From: Phascolarctobacterium sp.
Lineage (GTDB): Bacteria; Bacillota; Negativicutes; Acidaminococcales; Acidaminococcaceae
Direction of reading: 5' to 3'
Length of the DNA: 14,222 nucleotides
NCBI GenBank assembly: GCA_019417125.1
Contig: DXVZ01000156.1
Location: 1 to 14,222 of the forward strand
Made by a program: the position numbers and the translations under genes. A model generated the notes under the pieces. The model did not search any database. It was not told where the DNA came from and was given only the letters and a program-made list of their open reading frames with translations. Positions 1 to 6,488 of the stretch are shown one piece after another (position 1 is the first letter of the stretch; every line of letters begins with the position of its first letter).

Positions 1-23
1 GTTCTATTATTTTATGGCATGAA

Positions 24-47
24 AAAAGGACGTGCTGCAACACGCCC
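24..47 (-). terminator. Rho-independent terminator, leftward
   Basis: Read on the minus strand, GGGCGTG and CACGTCC pair (one G-U) around a short loop, followed directly by TTTTTT. It lies about 40 bases downstream of the leftward promoter at 94-122, so it either ends a short RNA or acts as an attenuator in the leader of a gene beyond the left edge. No open reading frame for that gene is visible inside the window. Confidence 0.7.
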
Positions 48-87
48 TAATTTCGTTAATCATTGCCAGACATATTTCTCTCACTGT
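24..87 (-). ncRNA. Candidate short RNA or attenuated leader (~60 nt)
   Basis: A leftward sigma-70-like promoter (94-122) should start transcription near 87, and a canonical terminator follows at 24-47, giving a transcript of about 60 bases. Inside it is a five-codon frame (minus strand 73 to 56, reading MSGND and a stop) preceded by the purine run GAGAGA, so a leader peptide is conceivable. The peptide has no run of one amino acid of the kind that marks classical attenuation. No known RNA family was recognised. It could equally be the regulated 5' leader of a gene outside the window. Confidence 0.35.
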
Positions 88-93
88 ATCTTT

Positions 94-122
94 ATAATAA
101 ACTTTTACTGTTTGTTTGTCAA
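94..122 (-). promoter_or_regulatory. Leftward sigma-70-type promoter
   Basis: On the minus strand there is a perfect TTGACA (117-122), a 17-base spacer and TATTAT (94-99). This is one of the best promoter matches in the window, and it drives transcription toward the terminator at 24-47. Confidence 0.7.
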
Positions 123-151
123 ATAAAATTCTTTTAATCAGTATACGGAAT

Positions 152-165
152 TTGTAAATTTACAA
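152..165. promoter_or_regulatory. 14-base perfect palindrome TTGTAAATTTACAA (operator candidate)
   Basis: A perfect inverted repeat lies 30 bases upstream of the -35 box of the leftward promoter, with a GTATAC hexamer next to it at 141-146. Its size and symmetry suit a dimeric helix-turn-helix repressor site, but the cognate regulator cannot be named from sequence. Chance occurrence in AT-rich DNA is possible. Confidence 0.3.
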
Positions 166-227
166 TACAAATGCGGTAAATTAAAAATAAAAAACGGGAT
201 GAGGATAACAATATTTATTCAAAATAG

Positions 228-236
228 TGTTATAAT
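228..236 (+). promoter_or_regulatory. Possible extended -10 promoter TGTTATAAT
   Basis: A perfect TATAAT (231-236) carries the TGn extension just upstream; no convincing -35 is present. Transcription would start near 243 and run toward the carbonic anhydrase gene through an approximately 130-base leader. That leader contains GGCG/CGCC (298-313), CTGTT/AACAG (318-335) and the AGGGGTT/AACCCCT stem at 357-373. A strong ribosome-site-like AAAGGAGG at 272-279 has no start codon at suitable distance. Apart from these elements and the palindromes, I see no gene in 1-445. Confidence 0.4.
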
Positions 237-356
237 ATAAAATAAGGCTATTTAGAAAATCAGTGCATAATAAAGGAGGCGCTTCGCTTACTTTTTAGGC
301 GGATTTACACGCCGGGACTGTTAAAAATTGAACAGTTTGCAAAGTTTTTAAAAACA

Positions 357-373
357 AGGGGTTAAAAACCCCT
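357..373. other. Short GC-capped hairpin
   Basis: AGGGGTT and AACCCCT form a seven-base-pair stem with a three-base loop just before the carbonic anhydrase promoter. On the plus strand the following bases are not a T run. On the minus strand it is followed by TTGTTTTT and so could be a weak leftward terminator. It may help insulate the promoter at 382-409 from upstream transcription. Confidence 0.35.
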
Positions 374-381
374 AAATTAAC

Positions 382-409
382 TTGACAAATTTTGTATACA
401 ATATACAAT
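382..409 (+). promoter_or_regulatory. Promoter of the carbonic anhydrase-like gene, with embedded GTATAC palindrome
   Basis: A perfect TTGACA (382-387), a 16-base spacer and TACAAT (404-409) form a clear sigma-70-like promoter. The perfect palindrome TTGTATACAA (392-401) fills the spacer, a position where a bound dimer would block RNA polymerase. The pattern resembles GntR-type operators (GT-N-AC symmetry), but this assignment is only suggestive. Confidence 0.7.
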
Positions 410-445
410 AAAGCTGTAAGCAGCATAAAAGGGGGAATTTTTACA

Positions 446-997
446 ATGCTTATTAAAAAATTTGAAGGCAATACGCCGAAAATTGACCCGAAAGCTTTTG
501 TTGCCGAAACCGCAGTAGTTATCGGCAAAGCGGAATTAAAAGAGTACAGCAGCTTATGGTACAACGTAACCGTGCGCGGCGACGTAAACCGTATTGAAGT
601 AGGCAGATATACCAACGTGCAGGATAATGCAGTGCTGCACGTTTCAGACACTCATCCCTGTATTTTGGGCGACTATGTAACCGTAGGCCACTGCGCGCTG
701 CTGCATGCCTGCACGGTTGAAGACCATGTGCTCATCGGCATGCACTCCACCGTATTGGATGGCGCTGTTATCGGCAAAGGCTCCATTGTAGCAGCCGGCG
801 CCGTTGTAACCAAAAATACCATTGTGCCGCCGTATTCCCTGGTAGCAGGCGTACCTGCGAAAATCATTAAAAAACTGCCGGAAAACACCGACGCTACCCA
901 CGCGCAGGCAGTTAAGTACGAAAACCTGTGGACCCGCCGTTATAACGAGCTTCCCAACGGCGGCGGCGAAGAATACCACGGCGAAAAAATTGTATAA
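446..997 (+). CDS. Gamma-class carbonic anhydrase-like / hexapeptide-repeat protein
   Basis: A 183-residue left-handed beta-helix protein of the gamma carbonic anhydrase family (YrdA/PaaY/Cam-like), which usually forms a cytoplasmic trimer interconverting CO2 and bicarbonate. The three metal-binding histidines appear to be H65 (AVLH), H82 and H87 (VGHCALLH), and the family R-G-D (44-46) and Q59 are present. Hexapeptide repeats with small residues and V/I every sixth position run through about residue 140. The C-terminal tail is a polar helix plus a glycine patch. The frame also opens at 392, but that ATG lies inside the promoter; the ATG at 446 follows GGGGG and fits the family N-terminus. 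The gene is monocistronic, ending at the terminator 1018-1049. Not all family members have measurable carbonic anhydrase activity, so an acyltransferase-like role cannot be excluded. Confidence 0.9.
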   Translation: MLIKKFEGNTPKIDPKAFVAETAVVIGKAELKEYSSLWYNVTVRGDVNRIEVGRYTNVQDNAVLHVSDTHPCILGDYVTVGHCALLHACTVEDHVLIGMHSTVLDGAVIGKGSIVAAGAVVTKNTIVPPYSLVAGVPAKIIKKLPENTDATHAQAVKYENLWTRRYNELPNGGGEEYHGEKIV

Positions 998-1017
998 TTA
1001 GCTTTGCTTTAACCATT

Positions 1018-1049
1018 AAAAGGTACGGTTTACGCCGTGCCTTTTTTGT
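1018..1049 (+). terminator. Rho-independent terminator after the carbonic anhydrase gene
   Basis: AAGGTACGG and CCGTGCCTT pair (one G-U) around a six-base loop, followed by a T run. It separates the carbonic anhydrase gene from the oxidoreductase gene. Confidence 0.85.
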
Positions 1050-1062
1050 TTAACAATCCGCC

Positions 1063-1111
1063 TTGTATACACCTTCTTTAAATTTACAAACACCATTAAA
1101 TAGTGTATACT
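1063..1111 (+). promoter_or_regulatory. Promoter of the pyruvate:ferredoxin oxidoreductase gene with paired GTATAC sites
   Basis: TTTACA (1083-1088), a 17-base spacer and TATACT (1106-1111) form a good promoter, with transcription starting near 1118. Two GTATAC hexamers lie at 1065-1070 and 1105-1110, exactly 40 bases apart (about four helical turns), one upstream and one overlapping the -10. The same hexamer lies in the carbonic anhydrase promoter, which suggests shared control. Confidence 0.65.
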
Positions 1112-1178
1112 AATTATATATGCAGCCGCATATCATAACCTAATTCAGCAGTTAAACGATGAGAAAGAAGGGAACCAC

Positions 1179-4100
1179 ATGACAAAAATGAAAACCATGG
1201 ACGGTAATACCGCTGCGGCATATATATCCTATGCGTTTACCGACGTGGCAGCGATTTACCCGATTACACCGTCTTCGCCGATGGCGGAGGTTGTTGACGA
1301 ATGGTCTGCCAACGGCAAGAAAAACCTGTTTGGGCAGACTGTCAAGGTGCAGGAAATGCAGTCCGAAGCAGGCGCGTCCGGCGCTGTGCACGGTTCGTTG
1401 CAGGGCGGTGCCCTTACTACCACTTATACAGCCTCGCAGGGGCTTTTGTTAATGATTCCGAATATGTATAAAATGGCGGGCGAACTTTTGCCGGCGGTGT
1501 TCAACGTATCCGCGCGCGCGCTGGCTACCAGCAGCCTTTCCATTTTCGGCGACCACCAGGACGTTATGGCTGCGCGCCAAACCGGCTTTGCGCTTTTGGC
1601 GGAAGGCAGCGTGCAGGAAGTTATGGACCTGGGCGGTGTGGCGCATCTTTCTGCCATTAAGGGCCGCGTGCCGTTTTTAAACTTTTTTGACGGTTTCCGC
1701 ACTTCGCACGAAATTCAGAAAATTGAAGTGATGGATTACGATAACCTTGCAAAACTTTTGGACTGGGAAGCGGTGGCAGAGTTCCGCAAACGCGCGCTGA
1801 ACCCCGATAACCCGGTTATCCGCGGCACGGCTCAGAACCCGGATATTTACTTCCAGACCCGCGAAGCCGTTAACAGTTATTACACGGCGCTGCCGGAAAT
1901 TGTTGAAAATTATATGAACGAAATCAACAAAATTACCGGCCGCAGCTACGGTCTGTTTAATTACTATGGCGCGCCCGATGCCGAAAACATCATCATCGCT
2001 ATGGGCAGCGCCTGCGAAACCATTCAGACTGTTGCCGAAAAACTAAACGCCGAGGGCAAAAAAGTTGGCTTACTTGCCGTGCACCTGTACCGTCCGTTCA
2101 GCGTTAAGCATTTTATGGCGGCAATTCCGCAGACGGTTAAACGCATTGCCGTTTTGGACCGCACCAAAGAGCCGGGCGCGTTTGGCGAACCGCTTTATAT
2201 GGATGTGCGCGGCGCGTTCTACGGCAGTGGCCGCAGCCCGATGATTATCGGCGGCCGTTATGGCCTCGGCAGCAAGGATTTGACACCGACCGATATTTTG
2301 GCGGTTTACGAAAATCTGGAAGCCGCAAACCCGAAAAACAATTTTACCATCAGCATTGTGGATGACGTTACCAATACTTCGCTTACCGCGAGCCGCGAAA
2401 TTGACGTTACCGGCGAAGGCACCAAGAGCTGCAAGTTCTGGGGCCTGGGCAGCGACGGCACCGTTGGCGCCAACAAGAGCGCAATTAAGATTATCGGCGA
2501 CCACACCGATATGTATGCGCAGGGCTATTTCTCTTACGATTCCAAAAAATCCGGCGGCATCACCGTTTCGCACCTGCGTTTCGGCAAAGAGCCTATCCGC
2601 GCGCCGTACCTTATTAACGCGGCAGATTTTGTTGCTGTGCATAACCAGTCTTACGTTGATAAATACGACGTTACCGCAGGGCTGAAAAAAGGCGGCACGT
2701 TCCTTTTAAACTGCAACTGGAGCGCGGAAGAACTGGAAAAACATCTGCCCGGGCAGATTAAACGATATATTGCCAAAAACGATATTAACTTCTATATTAT
2801 CGACGCTGTAAAAATCGCACAGCAGATTGGCCTTGGCGGACGCATTAACATGATTATGCAGTCGGCGTTCTTTAAACTGGCGGATATTATTCCGCTTGAC
2901 GACGCTGTTAAATACTTAAAAGAAGCCGTTGAGCACAGTTACGGCATGAAGGGCAAGGACGTTGTTGATATGAACAATGCCGCTATCGACATGGGCGTTA
3001 ACGCCGTTGTGAAGGTAGAAGTGCCCGCAAGCTGGGCTGATGCTGCCGATACGGAAGCAGCGGCTAAATCCGGCAACGAATTTATTGATAACATTTTGGT
3101 GCCGATGAACCGCCTGGAGGGCGACAAACTGCCCGTCAGCGCGTTTAAGGACCACGAGGACGGCACCTTCCCGAGCGGCACTGCTGCTTACGAAAAACGC
3201 GGCATTGCTATTAACGTGCCGGAATGGCAGTGCGACAAGTGCATTCAGTGCAACCAGTGCGCTTTTGTGTGCCCGCACGCCGCTATCCGCCCGGTGCTGA
3301 TGACCGAAGAAGAAGCCGCAAACGCACCGGCAGGCATGCAGAGCAAGGACGCTATTGGCGCGAAAGGGCTTAAATTCCACATGGTTGTATCCCAGCTGGA
3401 CTGCACCGGCTGCGGCAACTGCGCGCAGGTTTGCCCGGCTAAGGAAAAAGCCCTGGTAATGAAACCGCTGGAAACCCAGCTTGCCAAAACCGAAAACTGG
3501 GATTACGCAACGAAGAAAGTTGCGCCTAAACCGAACCCGATGAATAAAAACACCGTTAAGGGCGTGCAGTTTGAACAGCCGCTGTTTGAGTTCAGCGGTG
3601 CGTGCGCAGGCTGTGGTGAAACACCGTATGCTAAACTGGTTACGCAGCTGGTTGGCGACCGCATGATGATTGCCAACGCAACGGGCTGCTCCTCTATTTG
3701 GGGCGCCAGCGCGCCTTCCATGCCGTACTGCAAAAACGCGGCAGGGCACGGACCCAGCTGGGCAAACAGCTTGTTTGAAGACAACGCCGAATACGGGCTT
3801 GGCATGTACCTTGGCGTTAAGCATACTCGCGAACGCCTGGCAGAACGTGTGCAGGAAGCGCTGAAACTGCCTGTAAGCGAAGAACTGAAAGCAGCAATGC
3901 AAAACTGGGTTGACAACATGAACGCCAGCGACGGTACTCGCGAACGCGCCGAAGCGCTGAAAGCGGCGCTGGCTGCCGAAAACAGCGATAACCCGCTTTT
4001 GAAAGAAATTGCAGAACTGGGACAGTATTTTGTAAAACGCAGCCACTGGATTTTTGGCGGCGACGGCTGGGCTTACGACATCGGCTACGGCGGTTTGGAC

Positions 4101-4688
4101 CACGTGCTTGCCAGCGGCGAGAACATTAATGTGATGGTCTTTGATACCGAAGTATATTCCAACACCGGCGGCCAGTCCTCTAAGGCAACACCGGCAGCGG
4201 CAATCGCTAAATTTGCTGCCAGCGGCAAAAAGACCCGCAAGAAAGACCTGGGCATGATGGCAATGAGTTACGGTTACGTTTATGTGGCGCAAATCGCCAT
4301 GGGCGCGGATAAGAACCAAACGCTGAAAGCTATTGCCGAAGCGGAAGCTTACGACGGCCCGTCCCTCATCATCGCTTATTCGCCGTGCATTAACCACGGC
4401 TTAAAAGCGGGCATGGGCAACAGCCAGCTGGAAGCTAAACGCGCCGTTGAATGCGGTTACTGGGCTAACTACCGCTATAACCCGGAACTGAAAGAACAGG
4501 GCAAAAATCCGTTTACGCTTGACAGTAAAGAGCCTACCGGCAATTTCCGCGAATTTTTGATGGGCGAAGTACGTTACTCCGCGCTGCTCAAACAGTTCCC
4601 GGACCAGGCAGAAGCGCTGTTTGAAAAGACTGAACACGACGCTAAAGAACGCCTTGCCACTTACAAACGCCTGGCAGGCAAAGAATAA
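1179..4688 (+). CDS. nifJ: Pyruvate:ferredoxin (flavodoxin) oxidoreductase
   Basis: A full-length 1169-residue single-chain oxidoreductase that converts pyruvate and CoA to acetyl-CoA, CO2 and reduced ferredoxin in the cytoplasm; it can run in reverse in some anaerobes. The N-terminal domain has YPITPSSPMAE (27-37), the catalytic glutamate region QSEAGASG (E63) and R113. A ferredoxin-like insert has two [4Fe-4S] motifs: C688/C691/C694/C698 and C742/C745/C748/C752. The proximal cluster ligands are C809, C812, C837 and C1070. The thiamine diphosphate site is GDGWAYDIG (961-969) followed by VYSNTGGQ (992-999). The ATG at 1179 follows AAGGGA at good spacing. It has its own promoter and ends at the bidirectional terminator 4769-4800. 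No frameshift or missing key residue was seen. Long open frames on the opposite strand are by-products of its codon use. Confidence 0.98.
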   Translation: MTKMKTMDGNTAAAYISYAFTDVAAIYPITPSSPMAEVVDEWSANGKKNLFGQTVKVQEMQSEAGASGAVHGSLQGGALTTTYTASQGLLLMIPNMYKMAGELLPAVFNVSARALATSSLSIFGDHQDVMAARQTGFALLAEGSVQEVMDLGGVAHLSAIKGRVPFLNFFDGFRTSHEIQKIEVMDYDNLAKLLDWEAVAEFRKRALNPDNPVIRGTAQNPDIYFQTREAVNSYYTALPEIVENYMNEINKITGRSYGLFNYYGAPDAENIIIAMGSACETIQTVAEKLNAEGKKVGLLAVHLYRPFSVKHFMAAIPQTVKRIAVLDRTKEPGAFGEPLYMDVRGAFYGSGRSPMIIGGRYGLGSKDLTPTDILAVYENLEAANPKNNFTISIVDDVTNTSLTASREIDVTGEGTKSCKFWGLGSDGTVGANKSAIKIIGDHTDMYAQGYFSYDSKKSGGITVSHLRFGKEPIRAPYLINAADFVAVHNQSYVDKYDVTAGLKKGGTFLLNCNWSAEELEKHLPGQIKRYIAKNDINFYIIDAVKIAQQIGLGGRINMIMQSAFFKLADIIPLDDAVKYLKEAVEHSYGMKGKDVVDMNNAAIDMGVNAVVKVEVPASWADAADTEAAAKSGNEFIDNILVPMNRLEGDKLPVSAFKDHEDGTFPSGTAAYEKRGIAINVPEWQCDKCIQCNQCAFVCPHAAIRPVLMTEEEAANAPAGMQSKDAIGAKGLKFHMVVSQLDCTGCGNCAQVCPAKEKALVMKPLETQLAKTENWDYATKKVAPKPNPMNKNTVKGVQFEQPLFEFSGACAGCGETPYAKLVTQLVGDRMMIANATGCSSIWGASAPSMPYCKNAAGHGPSWANSLFEDNAEYGLGMYLGVKHTRERLAERVQEALKLPVSEELKAAMQNWVDNMNASDGTRERAEALKAALAAENSDNPLLKEIAELGQYFVKRSHWIFGGDGWAYDIGYGGLDHVLASGENINVMVFDTEVYSNTGGQSSKATPAAAIAKFAASGKKTRKKDLGMMAMSYGYVYVAQIAMGADKNQTLKAIAEAEAYDGPSLIIAYSPCINHGLKAGMGNSQLEAKRAVECGYWANYRYNPELKEQGKNPFTLDSKEPTGNFREFLMGEVRYSALLKQFPDQAEALFEKTEHDAKERLATYKRLAGKE

Positions 4689-4697
4689 AATTTTACG

Positions 4698-4736
4698 CAG
4701 GGCTTGTGGCGCTGCTTACGGCGGCGCCAGCCTGCT
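4698..4736. other. Long imperfect hairpin downstream of the oxidoreductase gene
   Basis: GCAGG/CCTGC, then CT/AG, then GGCGCTGC/GCGGCGCC form about 15 base pairs with two small bulges and a five-base loop TTACG. It lies ten bases after the stop codon and is not followed by a T run, so it is not a normal terminator. It may be an mRNA 3'-end stabiliser or one copy of a small intergenic repeat; a genome-wide search for similar hairpins would decide. Confidence 0.5.
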
Positions 4737-4768
4737 TTGCAAAATAAAACCGAATACGGCAATAAAAA

Positions 4769-4801
4769 ACGGACGTACTTTTAAAAGTGCGTCCGTTAAT
4801 T
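4769..4801. terminator. Bidirectional terminator between convergent genes
   Basis: A 14-base-pair stem with one G-U pair (4769-4782 with 4783-4796; the central bases form the loop) is followed by TAATTTT on the plus strand and TTTTTTA on the minus strand. It ends the oxidoreductase gene from the left and the DUF805 gene from the right. Confidence 0.9.
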
Positions 4802-4816
4802 TTTGGGCGGTTTATT

Positions 4817-5527
4817 TTATTTGTTTTCTTCTTTTTTGGCTTCGCTGTTTTGCTCTGCGCTAGCAGCGGCTTCTGCCTGTGCTTTAGCGGCTGCTTCTTC
4901 GGCAGCCTTTTTAACTTTGGCTTCCTGCAAAGCGTCGTAGCGGTCATATTCGTCCCAATCGGGGTGCGCTTCGGCAATTTGGTGTTCCAGCTCCTCATCG
5001 GCACGTTTTTTCGCTTCGGCAGCTTCCTTGCGGGCTTTGGCTTCGGCGCGTTGGTCTTTTTTAGTTTTCTTTTCTTTCGCCGGTGCGGCAATGGGGTCCT
5101 CGCCGTAGCGGTTAGCGCCTTTAGTACCGCGGAAGAAAATTAAAAAGACGTTAAACAGCTGGGCTACGTAAAACAAAATTGCCGCGGCAAGGTTTATTTT
5201 GCTGTTGCCGAAATCGGTGCTGCCAAGCATAGCGCCTGCGCCCAAAAGCATCCACCAGCCGCTTAGGTTAAGGTCGTGCAGTCGGCGTACGCCTAGCGAA
5301 ATACTGGCGATAATCAGCGGAATATAATAAACCCAAAATACCAGCGAGCGGCGCACGTTTTCAGCAAAGTGGGCGGGGTCTTCTTTAAGATGCGGTTCCG
5401 CATTAATAACAATCAGCACAAAAAAGATACTGATAGCGCCCAGCATCATCAGGCGCATTAAAAAGGGCTTGCGGTTTAAACGCCCTTTAAAACTAAAATA
5501 ATCCTGCTTAAACTCTTTAACTGTCAT
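4817..5527 (-). CDS. DUF805 family inner-membrane protein with charged C-terminal tail
   Basis: A 236-residue protein whose first ~145 residues fit DUF805 (YhaH-type): FSFKGRLNRKPF (11-22), GVRRLHDLNLSGWW (79-92) and GTKGANRYGEDP (134-145), with hydrophobic segments at about 25-42, 62-79, 91-102 and 112-132. The biochemical role of this family is unknown. Residues ~150-236 form a highly charged Ala/Lys/Glu-rich tail, predicted helical or coiled coil, interrupted by an acidic-aromatic patch HPDWDEYDRYD (188-198); many family members end near residue 120-150. ATG at 5527 is preceded by a strong GGAGG. It lies 54 bases downstream of the ttcA-like gene and probably shares its transcript, since no clear promoter lies between them. 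It ends at the bidirectional terminator. Confidence 0.85.
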   Translation of the reverse strand: MTVKEFKQDYFSFKGRLNRKPFLMRLMMLGAISIFFVLIVINAEPHLKEDPAHFAENVRRSLVFWVYYIPLIIASISLGVRRLHDLNLSGWWMLLGAGAMLGSTDFGNSKINLAAAILFYVAQLFNVFLIFFRGTKGANRYGEDPIAAPAKEKKTKKDQRAEAKARKEAAEAKKRADEELEHQIAEAHPDWDEYDRYDALQEAKVKKAAEEAAAKAQAEAAASAEQNSEAKKEENK

Positions 5528-5581
5528 AAAAAACCTCCGGTCACAATGTCATATAAAAATGTATATTCGCTGCCGCTGCCG

Positions 5582-6379
5582 TTATTCCTGCCGGCGGTTG
5601 TACTTTTGCTGCCAAAAGGCGTGAAATTTGCGCGTCAGTTCTTCCTTGGTGCATTTGGCGGGCCACAGTTCCATTGGCGCGGTGCGCATGGCGGCTGCCA
5701 AATGGCCGTAGGCTTCGGCGTTAAAGCTTTGCAGCGAGCGGATAAGTTCCTTTGCTTCCTGGCGTTTGGTGCTGCCATCGTAGGGGCAGGGGTTTTTTAA
5801 AGGCGTCAGCCCCAGCTTTTGCACCATGCTGATGATTTCTGCTTCGCGGTAATACAAAAGCGGGCGGATTAAAGTCAGCCCCGTGCGCGACAGCGGCGTT
5901 ACCGGCAAAAAGGTTTTCAGCTGGCCGCTGGCGGCAAGGTTTAAAAAGAAGGTTTCCACGGCGTCGTCGTGGTGGTGCGCCCAGGCAACCTTGTTAAAGC
6001 CAAGTTCCAGCGCCGTGCGGTTGGTGGCGGCGCGGCGGAAGTACGCGCAGGTAAAGCACGGCGTGTTGGTGCGGTGCTGCCACGCTTCGGTAACGTCTAC
6101 CTGGCTGCTGTAATGCGGCACGCCGTAGCGGGCGCAAAACTCCTCCAGCTCTGCTTTGGGGAATGCGCCGAACATCGTATCGACCGTGTAGCAGGCAAGT
6201 TCAAACTTAAACGGCGCGTAGCGCTTAATCTCCGCCAGCGCGGCTGTTAAAAACATGCTGTCCTTGCCGCCGCTCAGGCCTATTAACACGCGGTCGCCGT
6301 CATGCAGCATATCAAATTCTATAATGCAGCGCCACAGTTTGGCAAGCAAAGCTGCGGGCACAAAAGGTTTGCGGCTCAT
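5582..6379 (-). CDS. ttcA: TtcA-like tRNA 2-thiocytidine biosynthesis protein
   Basis: A 265-residue PP-loop ATP pyrophosphatase. Visible marks are the LSGGKDS loop (35-41), the CxxC pair C108/C111 in PCFTCAYFRR, the AHHHDDAVETFFLN helix (134-147) typical of TtcA/TilS, and C198 in NPCPYDG as the third cysteine. In TtcA these three cysteines hold a [4Fe-4S] cluster used to thiolate cytidine 32 of certain tRNAs. It is shorter than E. coli TtcA (about 310 residues), mainly at the ends. ATG at 6379 follows AAAGGAGA. Transcription likely starts from the extended -10 at 6416-6424, immediately after the terminator of the preceding gene. A related PP-loop tRNA thiolase with another target base is the main alternative. 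Confidence 0.8.
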   Translation of the reverse strand: MSRKPFVPAALLAKLWRCIIEFDMLHDGDRVLIGLSGGKDSMFLTAALAEIKRYAPFKFELACYTVDTMFGAFPKAELEEFCARYGVPHYSSQVDVTEAWQHRTNTPCFTCAYFRRAATNRTALELGFNKVAWAHHHDDAVETFFLNLAASGQLKTFLPVTPLSRTGLTLIRPLLYYREAEIISMVQKLGLTPLKNPCPYDGSTKRQEAKELIRSLQSFNAEAYGHLAAAMRTAPMELWPAKCTKEELTRKFHAFWQQKYNRRQE

Positions 6380-6415
6380 GGTTTCTCCTTTACGGCAAAA
6401 ATATCAAGTGCAAAC

Positions 6416-6424
6416 ATTATACCA
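6416..6424 (-). promoter_or_regulatory. Extended -10 promoter for the ttcA-like gene
   Basis: On the minus strand TGGTATAAT is a perfect -10 (6416-6421) with a TGn extension. The expected -35 position holds no good match because the terminator of the upstream gene begins there. The same nine bases occur ahead of the pyrophosphatase gene at 12355-12363. Confidence 0.6.
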
Positions 6425-6444
6425 CAAAATCGCTGTGCGGCGCA

Positions 6445-6474
6445 TAAAAAAGCACCCGCGTTTTCTGCGGGTGC
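6445..6474 (-). terminator. Rho-independent terminator after the aldo/keto reductase gene
   Basis: On the minus strand GCACCCGC and GCGGGTGC form a perfect eight-base-pair stem with a seven-base loop, followed by TTTTTTA. It lies 14 bases after the stop codon of the reductase gene. Confidence 0.92.
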
Positions 6475-6488
6475 CGTGTAAAATTTAA

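Noticed and set aside
392..445. Upstream ATG extending the carbonic anhydrase frame by 18 codons
   Set aside because: It lies within the promoter spacer, upstream of the expected transcription start, and has no ribosome site; the ATG at 446 follows GGGGG.
2070..2642. 190-codon open frame on the minus strand
   Set aside because: Antisense shadow of the oxidoreductase gene, without recognisable motifs.
2916..4397. 493-codon open frame on the minus strand
   Set aside because: It is antisense to the fully conserved oxidoreductase gene, has no family-like motifs, and is rich in Arg/His/Val/Phe as expected for a shadow frame.
4693..5091. 132-codon Lys/Pro-rich minus-strand frame
   Set aside because: It overlaps the DUF805 gene in another frame and runs through the bidirectional terminator; the lysine-rich look comes from the charged tail read out of frame.
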